Source of the DNA: Ktedonobacteraceae bacterium
GTDB taxonomy: Bacteria > Chloroflexota > Ktedonobacteria > Ktedonobacterales > Ktedonobacteraceae
DNA length: 40,556 bases
Direction: 5' to 3'
NCBI GenBank assembly: GCA_019240835.1
Contig: JAFAXQ010000201.1
Location: forward strand, 1-40,556
Shown here: one piece after another, positions 17,059-26,044 of the stretch
Position numbering within the stretch: position 1 is the stretch's first letter
Layout of the letters: every line of letters starts with the position of its first letter
Notes under the pieces: generated by a model
What the model was told of the DNA's origin: nothing
The model's database searches: none
What the model saw: only the letters and a program-made list of their open reading frames with translations
Translations under genes and position numbers: made by a program

Positions 17059-17115
17059 CACACTGTTCGCAATACTCTTTGTTCTGTTCGCGAAAGTGTG
17101 GACTTCTTTTTTTTG
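17059..17115 (+). terminator. Intrinsic terminator after the first glycosyltransferase
   Basis: CACACT-g-TTCGC (17059-17070) pairs with GCGAA-AGTGTG (17090-17100), with one bulged base and a 19-base loop. GACTTC and a run of eight T follow. It ends the transcript about 95 bases past the stop codon, so the second glycosyltransferase probably has its own promoter. Confidence 0.75.
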
Positions 17116-17245
17116 TGGGTGTGTTTTCCTCAACACGCTGAACATTCTGACCTCATTCGTTCCCCCAAGTTATGGAGACGCACTTGGGGATGAGTTACGA
17201 AATGCCCTCAGTACCCGTTAATAATGAGAAAAAGGAAGATTATAT

Positions 17246-18694
17246 ATGCATGATATCCAGGAACAAGAGGACGTTCCATGTCCTGGAACTGTTGCTGTTG
17301 TTCATTTCTTTTCTGAACGAACGGATGGCGTTTCGCTACAGATGCACGAGAATGACCGTGTGCTTTCCCAGCTAGGTTGGAACGTTATTGAGTGTAGCGC
17401 GGATGCTAAGGGGGAAAACAGCTTTGTCCTGCCGGAACTTGATTACTCGACCCCACAGGTACAAATCTTCAAGAGAAGCAAAACAAGTGAGCTTCAAAAC
17501 GAAACAGCCCTGGAAAACGCCTTCGAAAATCAGGTGCAGATAATAAAGAACAAGGTGAGAGAGTTGATTCGTCAATATCGTCCACAGGTGATCCATATCC
17601 GCAATATCTTATCACTACCTATCCATCCAGCGGCTACGGTCGCTATGGCAGAATGTATAGCCGAACATCCTGCTATCGGTTTCCTTGCTCAGCACCATGA
17701 TTTTAGCTTTGAGGACGACCTTCTGCCAGGAGACAGAAAGAAAGCTTATGAAATTCCTTTCCCCAGTATACAAAAGCGTGTTGAGGAAGCACTCCTGTAT
17801 TCTGCGCCCCAGGTTCACCATGCCGTGATTAACTCTCTAATGCAACAACGGCTTTTGGAGGAGTATGGCATCCGTGCTGCTGTGATTCCCGACTCGTTTG
17901 ATTTTGAGACTCGGCCTACGGAAATAGCAAATCTGAGAGAAAAACTTGGCATTCGTGCAAACGATTTCGTGATTGGCACGATGGCAAGAATTATTCCTCG
18001 CAAAGCTATCGAAGTGGCAGCACAGTTTGTCGCAGTCTTGCAAAAGCGCAAAGAAGAGTTCCTGGGAGAAGGGCGGGGGGTGTATAGGAGAACCATCACG
18101 CAAGACAGCCGATTTCTTCTCCTTCTTCCTCAATCAGCAGGACTGGACGAGCCAGAGAATCGCATCTATTTCATAAAACTGCAGAGATATGCAGAGAGCT
18201 TGGGAGTGGAGCTATGCTATGCTGGTGATAAGATCATAGCGGACAGCGCCTATAGAGGTGGGTCTGCTCACATTCCTTTCTACAGCCTATATCCTGCAGT
18301 CGATCTGTTCATGTTTCCGAGTTACCAGGAGGGGTTTGGCAATCAATTCCTAGAAGCTGTAGCTTTAGGCCGAGGAGTGGTGATTTGTCATGCCTATCCA
18401 GTGATGGAAGCTGACATTCTGCCTCGTATTTCCCCTGAAGGAGTCATTTTGTTGGGAAGGAATCGAGACTATGCCCTTGATGAAACTAGACTCATCCATG
18501 TGCGAGAGGATATTTTACAAGCAGCCGTTGAGAGGGAGATCTATTTCCTCTTGCATCCAGATGAAGAACAACAAGCAGCGGCTAGGACGTATCGGAGATT
18601 GAAGGAAGCTTTCGATGCCAAGGTAGTTGGCAACCAATTGGCAGCCTTACTTTATAACAGTGTCCCATGCCACAGTCTGTCCTTGCACTCCTAG
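17246..18694 (+). CDS. GT4-family glycosyltransferase
   Basis: The 482-residue product has a GT-B fold: an N-terminal Rossmann domain with VAVVHFFSERTDGVSLQM and VIHIRNILSLP, then a donor-binding domain from about residue 230 (LGIRANDFVIGTMARIIPRK). It ends with MFPSYQEGFGNQFLEAVALG, an intact E-x7-E motif of retaining GT4 enzymes. A long charged insert around residues 265-300 separates the first strands of the second domain. ATG 17246 has AAAGGA at 17231-17236. The gene stands alone between a terminator and the penicillin-binding protein gene. The substrate is unknown; a solute or cell-envelope glycoside is possible. Confidence 0.85.
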   Translation: MHDIQEQEDVPCPGTVAVVHFFSERTDGVSLQMHENDRVLSQLGWNVIECSADAKGENSFVLPELDYSTPQVQIFKRSKTSELQNETALENAFENQVQIIKNKVRELIRQYRPQVIHIRNILSLPIHPAATVAMAECIAEHPAIGFLAQHHDFSFEDDLLPGDRKKAYEIPFPSIQKRVEEALLYSAPQVHHAVINSLMQQRLLEEYGIRAAVIPDSFDFETRPTEIANLREKLGIRANDFVIGTMARIIPRKAIEVAAQFVAVLQKRKEEFLGEGRGVYRRTITQDSRFLLLLPQSAGLDEPENRIYFIKLQRYAESLGVELCYAGDKIIADSAYRGGSAHIPFYSLYPAVDLFMFPSYQEGFGNQFLEAVALGRGVVICHAYPVMEADILPRISPEGVILLGRNRDYALDETRLIHVREDILQAAVEREIYFLLHPDEEQQAAARTYRRLKEAFDAKVVGNQLAALLYNSVPCHSLSLHS

Positions 18695-18942
18695 AAAGAC
18701 CTATTCCCCCAAACTGATCATGCACATCCTGGGTTCGCCCAATGATCGTTACATAAGCGCCTAGCTGCTGCTCTACTTCTGGTAGCCTGTGTTTCAGTAA
18801 TTGCAGGGGCAAGGTGTCAAGCAAAAAGTCGTTTCTGCCTCCATATCTCATTCTGCTTGACGGCGAAAGGGACTTCTCGGTACTGCCGTTAATCTATGTC
18901 GGCTTGTCCGTTGAAATTACAAAAGGGGGATAGAAAGAATTT

Positions 18943-21741
18943 ATGGGTAATAATTGGATTCAGCTACCGTCAGATCAAAATCCAGAGAATAATGGCCATC
19001 CTCCTGCGAGAAACCTCTCCCAATATGGTCAATGGCAGTTGTCGGGGCGATATCCTCCTCCCTCTACAAGCTCTTTGCAAAACAACGGCTTTTACCAGCA
19101 AGCGCCACAGCAAATTTCTCCATGCTTTACCGAACCGTTACAAGATGGCTATCCCTACCGACAGGCACCCTCTCCTCCGTTTTCTCCGCATACGCAGCTT
19201 CCCTTTCGCAATGGGCCAGGACAGCAGGATCAAGAAATGCGCGCAAATCCGGTGCGGTCTACCCAGGATTTATCAAACAAGGCGCTTGTGAGATATGGCA
19301 GGCAAAACGGGTCAGTACTCTACCGTCATCCCTCTGGTGCGCTTGTACCCTTAATAGAGGCAAAGCGCTGGAAGCGTTCACGCACTCTACGTCTCACTAT
19401 GCAGAGACGCCACCGACGTGACCGCCATCCCAAAGCTGCACGCGTTGGTAAAGATGTGCTCATGGGTCTCATATTGTTCGTCGCTATCATTGTCTCTTCA
19501 GGAAGTGCCTACGCGTATAGCTACTATCAAAGCCAGTTCCCACGTCTGCAAGGGCTTGCTAACCAGCAAATCCCGCAGACAACACATATTTATGATCGCA
19601 ATGGTACATTGCTCTACGACTCATACGATCAAGGGCCTGGTGGCGGTCGGCGCACTCCTATTACCTATGATGACGTTCCACAAGTCATGAAAGATGCCAT
19701 GATTGCAGCAGAGGATCACACCTTCTGGACCAATGCTGGTATTGATCTGCAGGGTGTGCTGCGTGCGGCTACAAATTATGCCCAAACCGACAGCGTACAG
19801 GGCGGCGGCAGTACTATTACGCAGCAGTTAATTAAAAACCTCACTGGTGATAATGCGGTTACGCTTGGTCGCAAGCTGCCCGAAGCAACGCTAGCCGTTG
19901 GATTAACAAGTCAGTACCCTAAGTCGAAAATTCTGGAGATGTATTTCAATGTGGCCCCTTTCGGCGCTCAAGACCTTGGAGTCGAGTCTGCCGTTGAGGA
20001 GTATTTCAAGCTTGAGCGCACATGCGATGCTAGTTTTCATTGTAGCTCTGGTATCAGGAGACTCGACTACGGCGGCCCACAGGATGAGCATGATCCAATT
20101 CTGGCGTTGGCACGAGCTTCGTTACTAGCAGGTATGCCCCAAAATCCTGTCAACTACGACCCAACGTTTAAAGAGAATCTGCCCCGTGCTCTGAGCAGGC
20201 AGGACTATGTACTGCATCAGATGTTCGGGCTAGGTATGGAGATGAGCCACGCAGTACCGATCACACCACAGATCATCCAAAAGGTTGAGACCTTAACTGC
20301 AAAGATGACCTTTACTTACTATATCCATGCTAAGCGTGCCCCTCATTTCGTGGAATGGGTAATTAAGCAGTTAACCGATCAGTTGGGTGTACATACTTTT
20401 GTGACCGGAGGCTTCAATATCCGTACTACGGTTGATGCGAACCTGGAAGATTATGTTGAGCGAGCTGTCAGGCGTCATCTCACAGAACCGGAATATCAAC
20501 CCTTCCTGGGTGACTATGGGCCTCTCAATACGGTGCATAATGTGAATGACTCTGCTGTGGTGGTTATGAATGCGAAAACGGGCGAGATTCTGGCGATGGA
20601 TGGTAGCACCGATTTTGCATCTACCGATCCACAGGTAAACGGACAGTTCAATGCAGCAATCTCTCCGCGCCAGCCCGGCTCGGCCTTTAAACCCATCGTG
20701 TACGCATCAGCCTTTGAGATGGGTTGGTACCCAGGTATTGTATTGCCCGATGTGAAAACGTACTTTCCCAATGGCGGTGGCCCAGATGCTCAAAAAAATT
20801 ATTCTCCGACTGACTACGGTGGAGGATATAGTGGTGGAGCTACGACCATTCGCAGTGCTACTGCCAATTCGCGCAACATCCCTGCTATCAAGGCGTTGAT
20901 GTTTGCTGGTATTAACAATGTTGCTGATATGGCACGCCGTATGGGTATTACTGCTATAGACCAAGAAGTGTATGACTATAACAAGAGATATGGTGCTCAT
21001 GATACAGTTGCCCAGCGCTTTGGCCCCTCCCTGGCCTTGGGAACTGTAGATATTCCTCTGCTGCAGATGGTGGGTGCCTATCAGGTTTTCGCCGACCAGG
21101 GACAACGCATTCTGCCGCAAGGAGTGCTGGATATCTGGGACAGCTTTGGTCGTCATCTCTATCATTATGATGCTGCGCATCCACGCGCTATACAGGTAAT
21201 CACTCCACAAATCGCTTATATGATGACCTCGGTACTTGCTGATGAGCCAGCCCGCGCTCTTGAATTTGGCAGCGATCATGTTCTTTCTTTTAGCGACTGG
21301 GATCCTACTTATCAGGTGCATCAGGTTGCTGCCAAGACTGGCACAACCGACGGCTTTAAGGATAACTGGGCTATTGGCTATACCCCAGATGTTGTGGTTG
21401 GGGTATGGTCGGGTAATGCTGATAATTCAGATATGATACATACCATTGGTCTTACCGGTGCGGCACCTATCTGGCATAGCGTGATTGAACGAGCGAGCGG
21501 TAGGTGTAATTACGATCAGATGATGAGTGATGGTCCCGATGGTATCCCCTGTGGCAACTTTGACCTCCATTTCACACAAACAAGGTTTGTTCAGCCCGAT
21601 GGACTGCTACAGCAGGCTGTCTCATCCGCTGATGGCCTGCAAGGAAGTGGTAGCCTCGACTGGATGCTCGATGGGGAGCAACCTTTGCAAGCAGGCATCA
21701 ACGACGGCATAGAACGCGGTGGCAAGAGCAAAAGTAAGTAG
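18943..21741 (+). CDS. Class A penicillin-binding protein (bifunctional transglycosylase/transpeptidase)
   Basis: The 932-residue product polymerises lipid II and cross-links peptidoglycan at the outer membrane face. A long Pro/Gln/Tyr-rich cytoplasmic tail (1-140) and an Arg/Lys-rich patch precede one membrane anchor (about 172-193). The GT51 domain has catalytic Glu257 in AAEDHTFW and the GGSTITQQLIKNL motif (288-300). The transpeptidase domain has the S-x-x-K nucleophile in PGSAFKP (Ser580, Lys583), SRN at 643-645 and KTGTT at 798-802. All essential motifs are present. ATG 18943 follows GGGGGATAG. The N-terminal tail is unusually long and may bind a cytoskeletal or regulatory partner. A terminator overlaps the stop codon. 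Confidence 0.96.
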   Translation: MGNNWIQLPSDQNPENNGHPPARNLSQYGQWQLSGRYPPPSTSSLQNNGFYQQAPQQISPCFTEPLQDGYPYRQAPSPPFSPHTQLPFRNGPGQQDQEMRANPVRSTQDLSNKALVRYGRQNGSVLYRHPSGALVPLIEAKRWKRSRTLRLTMQRRHRRDRHPKAARVGKDVLMGLILFVAIIVSSGSAYAYSYYQSQFPRLQGLANQQIPQTTHIYDRNGTLLYDSYDQGPGGGRRTPITYDDVPQVMKDAMIAAEDHTFWTNAGIDLQGVLRAATNYAQTDSVQGGGSTITQQLIKNLTGDNAVTLGRKLPEATLAVGLTSQYPKSKILEMYFNVAPFGAQDLGVESAVEEYFKLERTCDASFHCSSGIRRLDYGGPQDEHDPILALARASLLAGMPQNPVNYDPTFKENLPRALSRQDYVLHQMFGLGMEMSHAVPITPQIIQKVETLTAKMTFTYYIHAKRAPHFVEWVIKQLTDQLGVHTFVTGGFNIRTTVDANLEDYVERAVRRHLTEPEYQPFLGDYGPLNTVHNVNDSAVVVMNAKTGEILAMDGSTDFASTDPQVNGQFNAAISPRQPGSAFKPIVYASAFEMGWYPGIVLPDVKTYFPNGGGPDAQKNYSPTDYGGGYSGGATTIRSATANSRNIPAIKALMFAGINNVADMARRMGITAIDQEVYDYNKRYGAHDTVAQRFGPSLALGTVDIPLLQMVGAYQVFADQGQRILPQGVLDIWDSFGRHLYHYDAAHPRAIQVITPQIAYMMTSVLADEPARALEFGSDHVLSFSDWDPTYQVHQVAAKTGTTDGFKDNWAIGYTPDVVVGVWSGNADNSDMIHTIGLTGAAPIWHSVIERASGRCNYDQMMSDGPDGIPCGNFDLHFTQTRFVQPDGLLQQAVSSADGLQGSGSLDWMLDGEQPLQAGINDGIERGGKSKSK

Positions 21742-21767
21742 ACAAAACTCTGTGTCTACTTATTTTT
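21735..21767 (+). terminator. Intrinsic terminator after the penicillin-binding protein gene
   Basis: TAAGTAGACA (21735-21744) pairs perfectly with TGTCTACTTA (21753-21762) across eight bases, and TTTTTG follows. The left arm overlaps the stop codon. It separates the gene from the hrcA promoter only a few bases on. Confidence 0.85.
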
Positions 21768-21771
21768 GCTC

Positions 21772-21801
21772 TTGACAATCTCCCCTTATGAGTGCTATTC
21801 T
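21772..21801 (+). promoter_or_regulatory. Promoter of hrcA-dnaK-dnaJ
   Basis: TTGACA (21772-21777), an 18-base spacer and TATTCT (21796-21801) form a housekeeping-sigma promoter. Transcription would start near 21808, inside the CIRCE operator. Confidence 0.8.
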
Positions 21802-21804
21802 GTA

Positions 21805-21831
21805 TTTGCAGTCTCTAGTTGAGAGTGCTAA
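21805..21831 (+). promoter_or_regulatory. CIRCE operator (HrcA binding site), left arm diverged
   Basis: The right arm GAGTGCTAA (21823-21831) is a perfect CIRCE half-site. Exactly nine bases to its left is TTTGCAGTC (21805-21813), matching seven of nine positions of the consensus TTAGCACTC. It overlaps the expected transcription start, so bound HrcA would block the operon until heat stress. Confidence 0.82.
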
Positions 21832-21866
21832 CACTAGCAGTGGTACGGCAAGGACAGTTCGCAGAG

Positions 21867-22922
21867 ATGAAGCCATTAAGCCCGCGTAAACAGCAAATAC
21901 TGCGTGCGCTTGTTGAAGAATATATACGTATTGCTACTCCTGTGTCGTCCGAAGCATTGGTACGTAAGTATGGGCTGAACTTCAGCTCTGCCACCGTTCG
22001 TCACGAATTGGCAGGATTGGAAGAGGCTCATCTTATTTATCAGCCACATACCTCTGCTGGTCGTATTCCTACAGATTTGGGTTATCGTTACTTTGTAGAA
22101 CACCTAATGCAGGAGTCAGCACTTTCGTTAGAGGAGCAGCGGTTAATCCGTCACCAGTTCTACCAAGTGCAGGACCAACTCGATCAATGGGTACGTCTTA
22201 CTGCCTCTGTCATGGCCCGCCTGCTACATAGTGCCGCCGTGATGACGCCGCCGCGTGCCTCCGAAGGACGACTTAAGCATTTTGAGTTGCTCTCGGTGAC
22301 TGATTTCTCTGTTTATATGGTCCTGGTGCTAATGGATGGTTCGGTGAAACAGCAAAGGCTGCTGTTGGAAACACCGCTTCAGCAAGAAGAGTTAAGCCGC
22401 CTCGCTGCTCAACTCAACCAACTCTTTGAAAACAAGAATGATAGAGAGATACGAGAACTGCTCAGCGTCAGCGAATTTGGCTCCGTAGAGCGACTGATCG
22501 CTGGCACTATTGCGCAAATGCTGGAGCAGCATGGTGATCCCATCGGTGACACCTTTTATCGTGAAGGCGTTGTCAACATCCTGGAGCAGCCCGAGTACAG
22601 CCGTATGGGACCTGAAGATGAGCGTAATGAGCGTGTACGCAAAGTGATAGAGGGGTTAGAGCAAAATCGCTTTTTACCTGTGCTAGCGTCGCAGTTTCGC
22701 TCGTCTGATGGAGTGCAAGTCATCATTGGTGGCGAAAACCAATGGGACGGTATGAAAGATGTCAGTATGGTTGTAGCACGTTATGGTCAGGAAGGCAAAG
22801 TGGGCGGTCTACTTGCTGTGATTGGTCCCACGCGCATGCAATATAGTCGGGCTATAGCAGTGGTACGCTACATGACCCAGGTCATGAATGAACTGCTAGC
22901 CGAACTTTACGGATACGAATAA
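21867..22922 (+). CDS. hrcA: Heat-inducible transcription repressor HrcA
   Basis: The product from ATG 21867 has 351 residues, normal for HrcA. It opens MKPLSPRKQQILRALVEEYI, followed by a winged-helix DNA-binding domain with the family signature around SSATVRHELAGLEEAHLIYQ and PHTSAGRIPTDLGYRYFVEH. The C-terminal GAF-like dimer domain ends with IGPTRMQYSRAIAVVRYMT. An in-frame TTG at 21819 lies within the operator and would add 16 residues unlike the family, so it is rejected; AAGGA lies 12 bases before the chosen ATG. HrcA represses its own operon through the CIRCE site just upstream and is usually folded by GroEL. dnaK follows after 46 bases. Confidence 0.96.
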   Translation: MKPLSPRKQQILRALVEEYIRIATPVSSEALVRKYGLNFSSATVRHELAGLEEAHLIYQPHTSAGRIPTDLGYRYFVEHLMQESALSLEEQRLIRHQFYQVQDQLDQWVRLTASVMARLLHSAAVMTPPRASEGRLKHFELLSVTDFSVYMVLVLMDGSVKQQRLLLETPLQQEELSRLAAQLNQLFENKNDREIRELLSVSEFGSVERLIAGTIAQMLEQHGDPIGDTFYREGVVNILEQPEYSRMGPEDERNERVRKVIEGLEQNRFLPVLASQFRSSDGVQVIIGGENQWDGMKDVSMVVARYGQEGKVGGLLAVIGPTRMQYSRAIAVVRYMTQVMNELLAELYGYE

Positions 22923-22968
22923 CTACTACATGGTTTTTTAAATACGTAGATATTATTAGGAGGCAACT

Positions 22969-24873
22969 GTGCCAAAGGTTATTGGAATTGACCTAGGAAC
23001 CACCAACTCTTGCGTTGCAGTGATGGAAGGTGGAGAGCCTGTCGTTATCCCTAATGCGGAGGGTGCTCGTACGACCCCTTCTATCGTCGCCATAAATAAG
23101 AGCGGTGAGCGTCTCGTTGGTGAGGTTGCCAAGCGTCAAGCCATCACCAATCCTGAGAACACCATCTATTCCATCAAGCGCTTCATGGGTCGCAAATATG
23201 CTGATCCCGAGGTGGACCGCGACAGGCGCTTGGTGCCCTACAAGGTTGTGCGCGCCAACAATGGCGACGCCTGGGTGGAAGCGCAAGGCAAGACCTATAG
23301 TCCGCCAGAGATTTCTGCTATGATTCTGCAGAAGCTCAAAGCTGATTCCGAGGCATACCTTGGTGAGCGCGTCACGCAGGCTGTGATTACTGTGCCAGCC
23401 TACTTCAACGATGCTCAGCGTCAGGCGACAAAGGATGCTGGTAAGATTGCGGGCTTGGAAGTGCTGCGCATCATCAACGAACCGACCGCTGCTTCGCTCG
23501 CGTATGGACTTGATAAGAAAAAAGATGAGCGCATTGGCGTCTATGATCTTGGTGGAGGTACGTTTGATATCTCTATCCTGGAACTCGGTGATGGTGTCTT
23601 CGAGGTAAAGAGCACCAACGGTGACACGCACCTGGGTGGTGACGACTTTGATCAGCGTATCATCAACTGGCTTGCCGATGAGTTCCGCAAGGAGCAAGGT
23701 ATCGACCTGCGCCAAGATCGCATGGCCCTTCAGCGCTTGAAGGAGGCCGCAGAGAAGGCGAAAAAAGAACTGTCTAGCTCTATGCAGACCGAGGTGAATC
23801 TGCCCTTCATCACTGCTGATGCCAGCGGTCCTAAGCACTTGACCACGACGCTCAGTCGCTCAAAGCTCGAGCAATTGGTCGAGGATCTGGTCGAGAAGTC
23901 ACGAGGCCCGGTTATGAAAGCGCTGTCGGATGCAGGGGTTCGTCCGGGCGATATCAACGAAGTGGTGTTAGTCGGTGGCCAGACGCGTATGCCTGCTGTG
24001 CAAACGTTAGTGCGCCGCATCTTCGACCGTGAGCCAAACCGTGGCGTGAACCCTGACGAAGTGGTTGCCATTGGTGCCGCTATCCAGGCCGGTGTGCTGA
24101 CCGGTGATGTCAAAGACGTACTCTTGCTCGATGTCACTCCGCTGTCATTGGGCATTGAGACGCTTGGGGGTGTCTCCACCCGTTTGATTGAGCGCAACAC
24201 AACTATCCCGACGCAGAAGAGCCAAGTATTCTCGACAGCCAGTGACAATCAACCTAGCGTCGAGATCAACGTTCTGCAAGGCGAGCGCGAGTTTGCCAAG
24301 GACAACCGCTCACTCGGTAGCTTCATCCTGGATGGCATTCCACCCGCCCCACGCGGTGTGCCACAGATCGAGGTCACCTTTGACATTGACGCCAATGGTA
24401 TTGTCAATGTCTCGGCTCGCGATAGGGGTACCGGGCGCGAACAGAAGATCACCATTGTTGCATCCAGTGGTCTCTCTAAAGATCAGATTGAGCGCATGGT
24501 GCGCGATGCTGAGGCCCATGCCTCGGATGATAAGCGCCGCAAGGAAGAGGTTGAAGAACGTAACCTCGCTGATAGTGCCGCCTATCGTGCCGATAAAAGT
24601 ATCGTTGACTTGGGTGACAAGTTGACCTCCGAGCAGAAGAGCGAGCTTGAGTCTAAGGTTGCTGATGTCCGCTCTGCTCTCGCCACGGACAATGTAGCCC
24701 GCATCAAGAGTGCACGTGAGACGCTAGAGCAGGCTTTCTACAAGATCAGTGAGTCGATCTATCGCCAGAGTGGTGCTAGTGGTACACCCGGTGCTGACTC
24801 CGCCGATGGCCAGTCGTCAGACACGGGTACACGTCACGACGACACCGTTGAAGGCGAATACAAAGAGATGTAG
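22969..24873 (+). CDS. dnaK: Molecular chaperone DnaK (Hsp70)
   Basis: The 634-residue product starts at GTG 22969 behind AGGAGG and opens [20 protein letters not shown]. The ATPase domain shows the Hsp70 signatures [19 protein letters not shown] and [14 protein letters not shown], and the interdomain linker reads [19 protein letters not shown]. The substrate-binding domain and helical lid follow, and the C-terminus is the usual disordered tail (from [14 protein letters not shown]) ending in EGEYKEM. It folds and protects client proteins with DnaJ and GrpE. It is the second gene of the CIRCE-controlled operon; no grpE gene lies between hrcA, dnaK and dnaJ. Confidence 0.98.
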   Translation: MPKVIGIDLGTTNSCVAVMEGGEPVVIPNAEGARTTPSIVAINKSGERLVGEVAKRQAITNPENTIYSIKRFMGRKYADPEVDRDRRLVPYKVVRANNGDAWVEAQGKTYSPPEISAMILQKLKADSEAYLGERVTQAVITVPAYFNDAQRQATKDAGKIAGLEVLRIINEPTAASLAYGLDKKKDERIGVYDLGGGTFDISILELGDGVFEVKSTNGDTHLGGDDFDQRIINWLADEFRKEQGIDLRQDRMALQRLKEAAEKAKKELSSSMQTEVNLPFITADASGPKHLTTTLSRSKLEQLVEDLVEKSRGPVMKALSDAGVRPGDINEVVLVGGQTRMPAVQTLVRRIFDREPNRGVNPDEVVAIGAAIQAGVLTGDVKDVLLLDVTPLSLGIETLGGVSTRLIERNTTIPTQKSQVFSTASDNQPSVEINVLQGEREFAKDNRSLGSFILDGIPPAPRGVPQIEVTFDIDANGIVNVSARDRGTGREQKITIVASSGLSKDQIERMVRDAEAHASDDKRRKEEVEERNLADSAAYRADKSIVDLGDKLTSEQKSELESKVADVRSALATDNVARIKSARETLEQAFYKISESIYRQSGASGTPGADSADGQSSDTGTRHDDTVEGEYKEM

Positions 24874-24913
24874 ATGATATCGTGCCCTGTTTCTGAGAAC
24901 GAAGGACTGATCG

Positions 24914-26044
24914 ATGGCCACAAGTAAAAGAGATTACTACGACGTGCTGGCATTATCGCGTAGCGCAACCGACGAAGAGATCAAGAAATCATTCCGTCGT
25001 CTCGCTAAGCAGTATCACCCGGATACAAATAAAGAGCAGGGAGCGGAAGCTCGCTTTGTTGAGATCAATGAAGCTTACGAGGTGCTCAGTGATCCGCAGA
25101 AGCGTGCTGCCTATGATCGCTATGGTCATGCTGGACTCGGCAACGGCACAGGCATGGGGTTTGACGACATGGGTGGATTCAGTAGCATCAATGATCTCTT
25201 TGAGACCTTTTTTGCTACTGCGGGCACACAGCGCCGCGCTGGAACCCAGCGCGGTGCAGACCTGCGTTATGATCTCACCATCACATTCGAAGAAGCCGTT
25301 TTTGGTTGCCAGAAAGAGATTGAGCTTCCACGCTGGGAGGGCTGTGCCTCTTGTCACGGTAGTGGAGCACAACCCGGCACCTCAACTGCACGCTGCTCCG
25401 CCTGTCAGGGGACGGGTGAAATTCGCCGTGTGCAACAGTCCATCTTCGGCCAATTTGTGAATGTAGCCATGTGTGAGCGTTGTCGAGGTGAGGGACGTGT
25501 TATTACTACTCCCTGTGAGAAATGTCGCGGCCAGGGGCGTGTGCGTAACATTCGCAAAGTGATGGTCAATATCCCCGCTGGCGTTGACGATGGTATCAAT
25601 GTCCGCGTCACAGGTGAAGGCGAGGTAAGTACACGTGGTGGTACGCCAGGCAACCTCTATGTCATTCTCTCTGTGAAGCCGCATCCCTTCTTCAAACGAC
25701 AGGGCAACGATATCATCTATGAGTTGCCTATCAGCTTTACGCAGGCTGCGCTTGGCGACGAGGTTGAGGTGCAAACGGTGGATGGGAAGACGACGCTGCT
25801 CAAGATTCCTGCTGGTACACAGAGCAATCGCTCCTTCCGTCTCAAGGGTCTGGGCGTGCCTGTTGTCCATAGTAGCGCTCGTGGCGACCAGCATGTTATT
25901 GTCAAAGTAGTGACACCGACGAACTTGACACATGAGCAGAGGCATCTGCTTGAAGAGTTTGCCCGCATTGAAAAGGAACAGAGTGAGCAGAACGACAAGA
26001 ATATTCTGCGCAATTTCTTTGAAAAAACAAAAGATATATTCTAA
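24914..26044 (+). CDS. dnaJ: Type I co-chaperone DnaJ (Hsp40)
   Basis: The 376-residue product has an N-terminal J domain with the HPD tripeptide in KQYHPDTNKE (about residues 36-38), which stimulates DnaK ATPase. A Gly/Phe-rich linker follows (GNGTGMGFDDMGGF). The zinc region has four CxxCxGxG repeats: CASCHGSG, CSACQGTG, CERCRGEG and CEKCRGQG, all cysteines present. A C-terminal substrate-binding domain completes a canonical type I DnaJ. It is the last gene of the operon, 40 bases after dnaK. Its stop overlaps by four bases with the end of the opposing EEP gene. Confidence 0.97.
   Translation: MATSKRDYYDVLALSRSATDEEIKKSFRRLAKQYHPDTNKEQGAEARFVEINEAYEVLSDPQKRAAYDRYGHAGLGNGTGMGFDDMGGFSSINDLFETFFATAGTQRRAGTQRGADLRYDLTITFEEAVFGCQKEIELPRWEGCASCHGSGAQPGTSTARCSACQGTGEIRRVQQSIFGQFVNVAMCERCRGEGRVITTPCEKCRGQGRVRNIRKVMVNIPAGVDDGINVRVTGEGEVSTRGGTPGNLYVILSVKPHPFFKRQGNDIIYELPISFTQAALGDEVEVQTVDGKTTLLKIPAGTQSNRSFRLKGLGVPVVHSSARGDQHVIVKVVTPTNLTHEQRHLLEEFARIEKEQSEQNDKNILRNFFEKTKDIF

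Noticed and set aside
21819-21866. TTG start adding 16 residues to HrcA
   Set aside because: It lies inside the CIRCE operator right at the predicted transcription start and the extra residues do not resemble HrcA.
22993-23838. 281-codon open frame antisense to dnaK
   Set aside because: Long antisense frames are common opposite highly biased dnaK genes; no ribosome-binding site and no domain.
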